26,098 nt of DNA from Parachlorella kessleri (Eukaryota; Chlorophyta; Trebouxiophyceae; Chlorellales; Chlorellaceae), in NCBI GenBank assembly GCA_001598975.1, contig BBXU01002254.1, positions 1-26,098 of the forward strand. The letters run 5' to 3'. The notes under the pieces were generated by a model. That model did no database searches, was not told where the DNA came from, and saw only the letters and a list, made by a program, of their open reading frames with translations. Position numbers and translations under genes: made by a program. The first letter of the stretch is position 1. The number at the start of each line of letters is the position of its first letter. Shown here one piece after another: positions 9,612 through 21,600 of this stretch.

Positions 9612-11637
9612 ATGCTCGGCGATATCCTGGAGGCAGTGAGGTCTGGCATTGTACCTCGCCTTGGCCAGGTGGATCGGGCGGCTTTCCCCTACGGCCTTCC
9701 TGACAGTGCAATGCCTCTCACAGGGTCACAGTGGTGGCACTCGCAGGTTCACGTGCCCCTTAAGGTAGGGCAAGTGTGAAACAACCAGTATGCTTGGGCC
9801 GTGCCATCATAGCACAAACGCAGCGGGCAGGCTCCACCCAGGCAATACAACCCCGCTTGTCCTGTCAGGCTGGCTCTTGAAAAGTTGGGTAGCAGCAGCA
9901 AAGTCACAGCTTTGCACCTGGGTTGTGAACACAGATAACACCAGGGCACGTGCAGAAGATGGCGGCTGATCCTTGCCCTGCAGATGATCACGAATAGGGA
10001 GCTGCTAACCAGGGTTCCCCCTGCTCACTTATATCACGAAGGTGTGCTTTACGGGGTTGGAGCGGGGTCCCCTGCCAAGTTCTACGTCTGGGCGAGTAGA
10101 TGAGCCAGGATGATGTGGTTCAAAATGGGTATGACTACTTGGCTGGAGATGATGGAGCAGGTGTTGACATGGCGCTGTGCACCCTGCGATGCAACAAACT
10201 TGTTGAAGTTTTAGTTCTGACAATCACCGTGGACGTCGTGCTCAAGGAAACCTTGATTGTCAATCTTAGTGATTTTTAGTCTGTCCAGCTTCGTGCCTGG
10301 GAGCTGGGAGTATGTCTGGGTAATAGCCAAGCCAACACAGTGTGACTTTCGTTGCACATTGTATAGTGCGAACAATATCTCTCATGACTGCACGGGTCGT
10401 CAGGGAAGGAAAACATTTAGGCACTAAATCTTAAAAAACAAGAAACTTGATGCAGCATGCACAGCTCGGCGCTTGCGCCCTTGCAGCCCACGCCTTGACC
10501 ACCATTTACCAGGCAGTCCTGCCACAACTTCCCCGCAGAGCATATCAGACCAAGATACTCTGCTACGATGACGGGACTCGAGCTGTCCGCAGGGGGTGGG
10601 AAGGGCCCCTGCGGCTGCTCGCAGGCTAGCGCCACCACCTACGCCTCTATGAGCGCGGCGGCGTCAGAAGCGTCCCATCCCCCCACGCCATCGACGCAGG
10701 TAGGGAGGAAGAGCAAATAGCCTGATCAGGGCCCGGTCGTCGCAGACATGTGGTGCTCGATGCCGGCTTGTAACGGCGGGCGGGCACTCCCCCGTCCAAT
10801 TGGCAGGTCGCATACCTGATCGCACTGATACCAGCTACGATTGAACGCGCAGGACTGCCTGGAGGTTGGGGCGGCAATCACAAGCGAGGATGCGGAGGTG
10901 TGGGTGCCCCAGCCGCAGCTGGCCAAGGACTTCTATGCCCGGCATCTGTCCTCGCAGCCTGAGTTTGGGGAGGACTACACCGGCTGCCAGGACTACCATG
11001 TGCGGAGGGCACTGGCTGCCACCCGGGCCAACCTGGTGCACCTGCAACCCAAGGTACGAGTCGTCTGATCCTCAGAGGCACTTGTGGTAAATCCCCAGCT
11101 ATATACAGCACCTCCCAACGTAGTGTTGAGTAGCAACAGAGCGCGCACGGCAGGCAGCACCTCTTAGCAAGTGTCTGGCTGTGTACCTGCAGGTGCGCAT
11201 CCACGACCACACTCTGGAGGCCGCCCTGGTGCTCTTCAGGTGGGCGGGGTGGGGGGAAGAACGCAGTCACCAGAGAGCACTTCCATGAGCTCTCTCTGGC
11301 CGTCTAGCAGCTAGCAGTGATCGCCAGGTAGGACGTGCCCTGACCCCGCCGCTGACTGTGAACTGCTGCCCATGGCCCGCTCCCTTGCGTCCCTCCCTGC
11401 AGGACTTACTCTGCCGACCAGCAGCTGGCGGCGCAGCAGGTCTTCCAGGAGGACCTGTATGCCTGCCTGTGGCTGGCCGCAAAGCTGCTTAGCATGCGCA
11501 CTGCGGCCCCCAACCGGCAGCTGGTGTGCATGGCCACTGGCTGCGCGCCTGATATCCTCAACTGGCGGGAGCTGGAGGTGTGCAAGACCCTGGACTGGGA
11601 CATGGTGGAGATCCTGCGGGAGGCGGGCATGATCTGA
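9612..11637 (+). CDS. Protein with a single cyclin box
   Basis: Exons: 9612-9764, 10517-10699, 10853-11053, 11193-11239, 11403-11637; junctions are in phase (0, 0, 0, 2) and the product is 272 residues if it starts at the ATG at 9612. Residues about 150-262 read as a cyclin N-terminal fold: a helix around HDHTLEAALVLFRTY, then YACLWLAAK (K222 at the place of the conserved cyclin-box Lys), then RELEVCKTLDWD (E251 or E253 at the place of the conserved Glu that pairs with it and contacts the kinase). Family knowledge: cyclin boxes bind and activate cyclin-dependent kinases. The protein stops ten residues after the LDWD motif, so there is no second cyclin fold. Residues 52-112 are Ser/Ala/Gly-rich. 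The kinase partner and cyclin class are not recognisable. The start is uncertain: upstream exons at 8253-8731 can be joined in frame, and exon 2 could be initiated at its own ATG (10568). Domain call moderately sure. Confidence 0.65.
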
Positions 11638-12600
11638 GCTGACCCTGGCGCCTAGCTAGGCTGCCAGGTCCCCTTCCGGGACGACCTGTTAGGGAAGATG
11701 CAAGCATAACTTCCCTGTGTCTGCGAAGCTAGGCTAGGCTGAACCTAGGCAGATGGCATGGCTGGTGCAATGCTGCAAGCTATACCGTGGCAGCCTGCTG
11801 TAGAGTCTGGCTCAGGGTGGACCAGCTGGCAGACCTAAGGCGGCTGGCATTGCTGGATGCACAGAAGGGTGTAAGAGGGTGGGGGGCATGGTTTATCAAA
11901 GCCCGCAGCCTGGTCTTGGCATGGTGTATGTGAAAGGGGTGCGTCATGATCGTAGGGGGTGGGAGGTTGCGGTTATTCATCCTGTGAAAACTGGCAGCTG
12001 GTTTTGCTTTGGTTGATGCAAGACATCATGCCCTGTTGTACGAACTTGATGTCTCCCAACCAGCAATAACGTCTCTACCCCTTTTTGCTGTATGGTGGTT
12101 GCCTCCCATTTTTGCTACTGAAAGTTGTTTGGGTCAGCAGGGCTTGGCATGCATGGACTTGTCTCGCTCTCATGACAGGCCCTTTGCAAGGGGGGCCGCA
12201 TGCATGGGAGTTGTTGCCCTGCCATGGCTGTTGGACACACAAGAACATTTGGGATTGTACTTGTTGCTACAGACTGGAGTGGTGCCCATGTGTTAGGTGT
12301 ATTGTTCAACATGACCGTGAATCCTTTGTCTGCACTGATGATGCCTGGAGACCTACAAGTATAGCTCATCTACTGTAACAGTATAGTTTTGGAACACGGA
12401 AGCATGAGCATGCCCTGATCTTGTAGACAGGTTGCAAGCAGAGCATGTGATGCAGCATGTGATTGTCTTCAGAAGATCAAGGCCCAGAAATCAATCATCA
12501 TGGTGAAGATGCATAGCAGCAAGTCAAAGGCTACAGCAAGTGTTTTGGTCCTTGAAGCAAATACCGGTACAGATAACAGCATCGCACTCACAGGCACTGC
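11638..12600. other. Convergent intergenic region between cyclin-box and dynein-tail genes
   Basis: The two genes end facing each other with 963 bp between stop codons. TGTAA at 11870-11874, 233 bp past the cyclin-box stop, is its likely polyadenylation signal. I see no TGTAA on the minus strand after the dynein-tail stop. No further gene, and in particular no dynein linker or motor sequence, is seen here. Confidence 0.6.
11870..11874 (+). terminator. TGTAA polyadenylation signal of the cyclin-box gene
   Basis: TGTAA on the coding strand 233 bp after the stop codon, at a spacing typical of green-algal 3' UTRs. Assigned by motif and position only. Confidence 0.5.
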
Positions 12601-15600
12601 TCACCCTGAACCGCTGCGGGGCTCACCCGCGGACTTAGTCTGCGTCTGCTGAGAACCCGTGCGGCGGAAGCTGCCGGTGGCAGGTGTTGCCGCGCCGCTG
12701 CGCTTGGAGGCAGCACTGCCAGGGGTTGCAGTCCTGCTGCCAGCCGCACTGCTAGCAGTGCGTTTGGAGTCTGCAGTCCCAGGAGGGGCCCCTTCACTGG
12801 GAGGTGCCATGGGAGTACCAGAGCGTGATGCTCCAGATGCCCTGGAGGCAGCAGAGGACCTCCGAGGTGCGGTTGGTGGAGGCTGCTGAGTGTTACCCAC
12901 TGCAGACGGCGCATGAGAAGGCTGGCTGGGGCCAAGACCAGCCTGCGGGTCGCCTTCCTTGCCTGCAGCAGCAGCAGCTGCAGCCGCAAGCTGCTCCTGC
13001 TCGTGCAGGTGTTGCTGCCGGACCTCGGCTGCCCTTGCTGCCAGCTTCCGCCAAGACTCTCTCAGGTGGCAGGCTGCATTAAGCTCGGCGGCTTGAAGCG
13101 CCGCCCTGTCGGTACCAGCGCTGTAGAGAAGCTTCGTCCTGAGAAAGGCAGACACACAGCAACAGGTCAGTGCAATCAACAAGGATGCCTTGCGTGTAGA
13201 GGGGATCACAAATCACAAAAACAGCCTGCAGCTTGAACCAAACCTCCCATGCCACAACTTCAACCACAGCGAACACGCTGTCTCTAAGGCTGGTGCTGCG
13301 CACTGTGTGGTACACAGAAAATAAGCTTTTCAGCTCAGCTTCACTTACCGCGCCCTCTCTTCCAGGTCTGCACATGCCGCCTCGGCATCCGCAGCACAAG
13401 CCAGCACTGTTTCCACAGCAGCCAGTGCTTCCTCTGAGTGGACCGTTGGTTTCTCAAGGCTGCTCGAAGTCTCCTGCCTGTCCGCATCAGTGGTCGAAGC
13501 ATGAGCCTCAAGTAAGGGCTTAAGATGGAAAAGGTGGGCTTCCCAGGCCTGCAGCACACAGCACCAATCCATCCAGAGGTATATCTTAAGCAACACGGAA
13601 GTGTTCTGAGGCAGCAGGCCTGTCGAGGACTATCCAGAGGTCTCTAGAGGCAATTAGATGGACTACCGGTTATCGCTTAGTTGGAAGTTGGCAACAGGTG
13701 GATGTGCACAAGTCCTTCATGGAAACAGCATGGCAGCCAGATGGATCCACTGCCCACGTAAGCACCTGTAGAACTGGCGCCTCCACGCCGTTCATAATGC
13801 ACGCAATGCCTTCTAGCCAAGCCCTGGCCTCGTCCTTAACAGCCTCCAAGAGTGGGACACAGTTGACTCGTACATAATCTAGGTCAACGGTTGATGGCAT
13901 AGCCTCGATTTCCTCCAGCATCCTGCAGGCCTCACCGTTCTAGTGACCAAATTGTAGAAGCCGGTGAGAGGTAAGTCGCAGATGGCTTTGAGTTGCCCTG
14001 CCTCGCCAAACCTGGTCCCCTTCTAATAATGCAGCCCGGTCGAAGGGCGGTAGCCTGGTTGTGCTGTCTCCACCAACATCACTATACAGTCCCCCGTCAC
14101 CCAGTTTGATAAGGGCCCCCACCTGTGGTATTGCGCCAACTTCTCCTCACAGGCGGTGTGGGAGGGCCTGCGGGCCTTGAACTTTGCCAGCACCGCTGCC
14201 TTGTCCGCCTTCCAAATAGAGCTGTAGCGTTTCCAGCCCTCCAGGTACTTGGTCAGGCTGGTCGAACCCTTCTGGATTATGTGGTTGGCTGCCAGCATGG
14301 CCTTGATGATGGCAGGATTTTGCGAGACATCCTGGAAGAACGAGAAGATGTAGGGTTCACTGTCTTCACCGTACGGATACCTGCGAGGAATAGACATAAA
14401 AAGTACACTTGCTCCCTTGCAGGGGCAAAGTGTGAAATGAGAGTGACAGCTTGGCTCTTCAATGGCTGGCAGCGGGATCCCACATGGGACGCCCACGTAT
14501 AACGCAGAGGAATGTAAGGTACATCTGTGTCCTCCGGGAAAGCCTACACAGCATTACCTTATGTAGCTTGAACACCCACACCTTCACTGCAAGACTTTGC
14601 TAGGGCATTTAAGCCTCTAGCCGCAATCACCAAAGGCAGCAACCCACAACCACCCTAGTAACTCACTGCTCCTCGCACTCCAAGCACGTGCCGTCCTGCC
14701 AACGCACAAATGCCTTGGCAGACTCTGCCAGGTTGCGCATGCCACGCGTCCACTGTTTTGTAACTTCTACAGCAGCTGGGGTCAGGACCACCTCCGGCTG
14801 AATGAGAGAGAGGGTCACCTGTGCGCAGCATAAATGAAGAAGTGGTGTAAAGGTCTACCTGGCAGGAGCGGGCAACGCTGCCTTTATATATCACTATGGG
14901 TGGCCAGGCACTCAACTGCATATCCATTAGTTCGCACCCATGGCCTCATAAATCATAAAGTGCGCTAGAAGACTGGTAACATCCGCAGTCTGTGGCCCTG
15001 CTCTCGCAACGCTAACGCCCGACAAGGCACCAAGGTACCCACTTCCCAGCATATCCCACCATGAGGGCTGGCGGCTTGACAGGTGAGTCTCCATCCTTGG
15101 CTGCGGAGCAGGCCCTGAGGCGTGCTTGGGTGGCATCGATGGCGCTCAAGACCATAGTGTTCACGGCTGCAAAGATGCGCCGCTCCCAGTATGCATAGTA
15201 CCCTGTATCCCAAAAGTGGCAACAGTTGCCATTGAGGAGGTCTGCGCCCTTCTGTAAGAATGTAGAAGGCAGGCATGGCAAGGCAGGCGGATTTCCGTCT
15301 ATGAGCCAAGGCTGCCAAGGGTGCATTGTGGCGCTCTAACTCGCACAACCTCATTATCCTCATCAGCCGCACCTGCCAGCTTGTGTGCCTTCCCCGTGCT
15401 AGTGCCGGTAACAAGCTCCTCAACCTTTAGGAGTAGTGGCGTGATGGAGCGGTACTTGGCCACAAGGCCCTCCACTACCTACAGGCAGCGCTCACTTGCG
15501 TTGTTAGTCCACCCTCCTCCCTGGCTGTTCCTAAAAAGCGGGAGGTTTCAAGGTAGGGGCCTTCAGGCAGGGGATTTGCTGTGTCAGACATTCAGACGGT

Positions 15601-18600
15601 GTGACGCAAGTGCAGGCCCTCTTTATGCAGATGATACCCATGGCTGGAAAGTGAGGCTTGGAATTACAGATGCACCTGTAATCGGTGTTGTTCATATGTC
15701 TCGTAGGCCTCCTGCATGTCTGGCACCCTGTCACCTCCCTCCCCTATGTTCCGAGCAGCACCATCCTTGCCGCCACTGCTGCCGGCGCCAGCCTCGGCGG
15801 ACATTCCAATGCCGAGCTCTGGTGGGCCATGGAGGAACTCTGGGGGCACCAGCGGTGCGGTCGCAATCTGACGAATCACTCTCTCAACTAGCAGGGTGCT
15901 CTTGCCTATCTGAGCCACCAGGGCTTCAAACTCCTCAATAGCCTGCAGGCAGCGGGGGCCAGGTGAGGATCACTCGTGACACCCACTTCTGATATCCCTC
16001 CATCGCAACAACAAGCAGCCAATCATAAACCTTGCTTTCTCATGTGCAGCTGCCTACCAACCCAACCGCCTGGGGTCCATCGTAACAAGGGCCATCAGGA
16101 AAGCATCTGAAAAACGTCCCTGTAGTTTATGCCCAAACTGACCTTATTGACCCCAGCGGCAAACTCGCTGATGCAGAGCGAGTTCCAGTTGATGCGGGCC
16201 AGGCCAGGTGCCAGCACCTCCTCCAGGCGAGCAAGGTGGTCCAACAATAAAACACGCTCTGCACTGTGCAGTTTCTCTAGTGCCTGCAGCTCATGCACAA
16301 GGGTTCTGCAGATGCTCGCCCTTCAGATAAGCCTAGAGACACTGAGCAGAAGACTGCCAGGATCCTTGCAGCCCTGGACTGACTAACAACCTCACTAAAT
16401 AGATGCTGTGCCACCAACAGGAACAGCCCAACAAGCCCCTCCATGGGCACCGAACAAGCCCGCCTGCACTTTTTCTATTTGGCGCACCTGATAATAGTGA
16501 CTCAGCATGTCGCGCAGCTCTTCCACATGCTGCCTTAGTCGCCTCTCCTGCAGCGCCGCATTTACGACAAGCTCCGGCAGCGCAAAACCAAGTTGATCCA
16601 GGTACTTAGCCTCCCGCACCAACCGCAGCAGCCCGGGTGCCAGGTTGACGACAAGCCGCTCCTCTGCATTGAAATGCGGTGGTAACAGACAAAAGCTGAC
16701 TGGAGCCGAGGTGTAAGGGGACAACAGGGCATTTTAGTTTCCCTGCCAAACTGATCCACTATCACCATTTGCCAGCTACTACGAACTGGATGCTGCACAT
16801 TGCCGGCACAATGTTGCCTCTCAGAACCTGGAGGTCCAAACCATAAAATGGCAAGCACACCGGGCAGAAGTGCATTGCTACCTGACGCTGCAGCACTGGT
16901 CGTGCCCAGGTATTCGTCCTCCTGGGGAACCTCCTTGCAAAGGATAGGCTGTTGCAGGGAGCTGGAGGCGATCTGCTCGGCGGTGGCCTTCCAGGTCTCG
17001 TAGCACTGCTTTTCAAACTGTAGCATCGCCTTGGCCAGGTCTGGAGGCAGGGAAGGATGATTAAGGCGATGGGAACAGCACGGTTTCATGCAGTTGAAGC
17101 ACAGGTCACATGACCGGGAAGGAGTCGGGATGTGAACAAGCATCACAGTTGTCGTGCTGACGCTTGTGCTGGATACCACTAAGTATCCCGTAAGCCTTGC
17201 CGGCCCAGGCTCACACGACCGCTACCATACCAACCTCTCCAAGCCGCCATGGCCCTCTGTCCTGCCTCAAGTCTGCCCAAGTCAGCCTCCAGGCTCTGCA
17301 GCCGCGCCATGGTGCGCTTGATCTTGCCTGACAGCCCTCTGGCCCACCTGCACCATGACGCTGTAGCAAGTAAGGCCCATGACGCTGTAGCAAGTTAGGC
17401 CCAAGTTAGTTAGATACCGCTTACCAGCTACATGGACTGGACAGGTACATGCGGCGCTGAGGGCATGACACATACATTGGTTTACCACACAGCCTTGCTT
17501 GCGGCGCTAAGCAGGCTGGTATAGACAGTGGATGGGAAAAGCTGAGACAAGGGAGCGCAGCCACCTCTATGATTGTTGCTCCAGAGCTCCCTACCTGATG
17601 GCGCCTGCCACTGGTGGCATGTTTCGGGTGAGAGGCGGGTTGTCCTTGCTGTCATTGAAGACCTTACGCACCGCATTGACCTGTTCAGAGAACAGAAGCC
17701 ATCGGTTTTTCATATACGGTTCAGTTTTCCTAGGACGCGTACGTCTCTGCAAAGTCAGCCATGGCTAAGGGAGCCATGCAGCTATACACAACCGACAGTG
17801 AACGTCCCACAACTGCACACTTCAGACAATACCTCACCTCACCCATGGGGCTTCGGCCAGCGGTCCAGCTATCTATATCGGGTCATGCTCACCACAACAC
17901 TGCCTTCCTAATGCGGTGCAGAGCTCTCGCCTTACTGAACAACTTGCTGTGTTGCCTCCAGGATGCTCAACGAAACATTTCATCATGCCAACTTGCCTCC
18001 TTGATGAAGTGCTCCAGAACATCAGTCAGCTTCTGCTCCATCTGGCGCTGGATGGCCCCTTGTGTCTGAATGCGCTTGAAGCTTTGAAGCAGGTGCGCCG
18101 CCGCCTCTACATTTCGTAGCTTCCTGCAAACCTTGAGCTGCACAGCATCAGCTGCACAGCAAGTGCATGGGCACAAGGCTGGTTCCGCCCTTGCAAAATG
18201 CCAACTACTCTGCGGTAGGCAGCCTGTCTCAGCAAGCAAGTGACTACGGAAGCACAGCTCAGGCCCCGACCCTTTCAGGGCTTAAAATAGAGTCCTTTGC
18301 TCTGATTGAGGCACCAACTTGCTCTGCACCTGAAGCAGGTGTCAATTAGGTCCCGCGTGGCGAGCTTGATGTCGTCAGCGTCCCTGTGAAAGCGCATGCG
18401 GATGCCCTTCCACTCCATGCTGTGGCTCTTGTTCATGATGTTAAAGTGCACGCTCTCCACTGGCGTGACCATTGCCTGCACCTCACAAGAGGTGCTGTCA
18501 ATAGCATGCAACACCCCAGTCCAAATGGACACACATCACATCGCATTCCCCTTTCAACAACACTCTTGGTCCCGATGGCTGCCGGTGTAGGGTTGCTACC

Positions 18601-21600
18601 CTGCCGCGGAAAAAGTCGCTACTCAAGTACCCAAGCATCTATGGGGTTACCCGACGAGACGCCTACAGGAAGCAGAATGGTGTATACTGACCTGCACCAT
18701 CCGGGCTACCTCGTCCACGACTGTGCCATCCCCAGTGACCGCCTTGAGCTCTGGCCCAAGGAACTTGCAAAAGTCGTCCACTGCCTCCAACATGGCCAGC
18801 AGCTCGCTGCACACCTGCAATTAGTTGCATACCGTCGGGTTGCTGACACCCCATAAGCAAATTCAGCATGTCGTTAGCTCTTGTAGGTGCCACTCCGAGA
18901 ATGGTATTGCCTACTAAGCCCATAGCAAAACCACCATTAGGAGTAACCTAGTTGCTACTTTGGACTATGAGGATATACTTCTTACCCGGGTTGACGTTTG
19001 CACAGAAGCAGCTCTGATCCCACGCAAACAAGCATGCCTTTATAGTCTAGAGAGCCCTACATATATAGAATGTATATCCGGCCCACAGGAGACCCACCTC
19101 CGACGCATGTTTGGTGCCCTCAAAGAGTAGCTGCCGTGAGAACTCCCAGCGTGCTTCATGCCCTGACTCTTCTAGCTTGGCTCGGTTCTTCATGTACAAG
19201 CAGGGAGAGCAGAGACCATTACCTTCAGCACCACTTCCCAGCGCGTAGGGATTTACCAGATTCTTTATCATTTAGGTTCACTTGGACAGCCCAGCAAAGC
19301 CGAACACCAGCAACTAAGGCTTACCTCCATGTAAGAATCGTACCATCCATCTGCCACAGCCTTGCAAGTCTTGACCAAAACTATAGAAACCGCTGGGGCG
19401 GCCTTGAATATTGTTTGCACATCTATGGCCGCATAAAGGCGGTCCTGCAGACAGGTAGAGCAAAACAGTGAGTACTTGCACAGCTGCTGGAATCGCTGCT
19501 CTGGCTGCCACTGAGCCATGCAGGTAGTGGAGGTGGACGTCAAACAATAAAGTTTATCAACATAACCCCATGAGAAGGGTACCAACAATATGGCCCAGCA
19601 CTGGGGTTGTGCTAGTCAAATGTGAAGCCCCCAACAGCACACTCCCTGTGCTGACAAAGCCGACAATGTGAATTAGAGCAAAGGAGTCCAGCACTGTAGC
19701 TCCCAAGACCGCAAAGACAGCCCCTGCCTGTCTGAGCACGATACGAGGTGAAAGGCAGGCGCGGCCTGCTGACCTGCAGCGCATGGCTGATGCGCTCCAG
19801 CAAACCGCTCATGCGCACATCGTCACCAAAGTATCTTGATATAATCCAGATCTGCAGGAAGCAGGGCATGAGTCAAACCTCTGCTTCTTTAACAGCCAAG
19901 GTATTTACGTCCATCTTCGATGTCAAGCGTTGAGTGCTCCGTCCAGCCAGAATTCATAACCAAGAAGGAGTAAACCTCCTTTCCTGCTGCCGCCGCCAAT
20001 GCTTCGAGACCTTCGGGCAGTAATCTCACCATGCGCAGCGCATTTAGCATGGGGTGCAGCGTGTCTGCCACGCTCTGTAGCGACCCGGAGGCAAGAGTTT
20101 TGAAGTGGCGTTCGAGGGTAAGCAGGAACTTCACGTTGTCCCTCGCTTCCAAGGTAACGCGGGTGAGGTCACTCAGCTGGGTCTGCAAACAGGGTTATGG
20201 TAAACGGTACAAGATGCCAGAGCATGAAAAACAAGTGGATGATGCCTCGAGAAGGACAAATGCTCAGAAAGGCATGTGGGTGATGCGCACGAACTGCATG
20301 GCAGTCAAGGCGGGCACCAAGGTGACCATGCTAGATACCATCGGGGCAGTGCATCAAGCTTTTGTTCTTAGGCTAGTACCACAGGCAGGCCTGCATGTCA
20401 CTTCCGTCAGTCAGCAGACAGGAGCTGTGAGCACCTTGAACGAGGTCATCAGGCTGGGGTCCATGCTGCCGCGCTCAACCACCGCCTGCACTGTCTTGAC
20501 TACGGGCAGGCTCAGCTGCTCGTATAATCTGCTGTACACAGCGCTGCGCTCCTGCCAGAAGGCCAGCTCCACCAGGGGGCCCCGCCCTGTCACACACAGC
20601 ACCAGTAGTGAACTGCCAGGGCCGCAAACAAGGGCGGCAGCCAGGTGACTTCATAACTTTGTGCTTGGATGTTTAAGCATCATCGAAGAAAGCAATGGAG
20701 GGTGTAGTCCAACTCTGCAGCGGGTTGTATCACCAAAGCTCGGACTAGGCTTACTCAGGCTGTCAACCCACGCAGAGCCGACAGGGTTCATGCGCTCCAG
20801 TCAGCAACTAAGCCACCTTGCTTACTAAGAATGTTAACCCACACAATCAACTGACCTTGAGGCTGGCGCTGTCCCTCCGTCTGCAGCGTGCTAGTGATCA
20901 TGCCCAGCCACTGCTCCTGCACCTGTTCACACACCGCCAGCGCTTCTTCGTTCTTGGCAGCAGCCCCAGGATCTGAGAGGTCCACTCCCTGTGCAATGAG
21001 CATCTGTGGAAATTGTGGGGAATGGTGGCTATTGCAAGCAGCAGGGATAGACACCTGATGAGGCCGAGAGACCTCAGGCGTCGGCGGGATCTGTGCACAG
21101 GTTTTACACATGTTCATGTAGGATGAAGCCCTGGAAGATGTGGCCATGCAAGAGCCATACAAGAAGGCTACATTGACCAAGCATAGCTGACTATCACCAC
21201 TTTTCATACAATGCCAGCCCACCTGCGGAACTGGTAGCTGGATGCCGTTGCTCAACTGCTTGCTGGCTTGCTCCAGCTGTCCAGTAAACCTTTGAGTGGC
21301 GACAAGAAGCTCAGCAAGGCTGGTAGCCTTGCCAGTCTGGTGGGCGACTGCTACTGTACGCGCTGTAAGCCAGGGTGTAAAAACATGCAGCAAGACCTGC
21401 CAAGACAATAGAAGAGATTGGTGTGACAAGATCAAGGCAGCAAATGCTGTCGCAGGTGGCAGCTGCCGCGCTGCTGTCCGACCCCTTATTGTCACGTGCA
21501 TTCCATCTTAAATGCTCTCCTTACATGACCTGCAGTCTAGGTTTTTATTATGGCGACACACATGCATTCTGCAAATAGTATGTTCTTGCCCTATGCACCA

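Noticed and set aside
11991..12378. Plus-strand frames between the convergent genes
   Set aside because: They start with non-ATG codons, are not compatible with splicing to neighbours and look like 3' UTR sequence.
1..12600. Search for a linker or AAA+ motor belonging to the dynein gene on the minus strand left of its stop
   Set aside because: No P-loop of the dynein type, no linker motif and no run of dynein-like exons is seen. The region is filled by plus-strand genes plus one RING-CH exon, so the motor does not continue in this window.
12659..13236. Plus-strand open frames opposite the last dynein-tail exon
   Set aside because: They are antisense shadows of GC-rich minus-strand coding sequence, which is supported by an in-phase exon chain.
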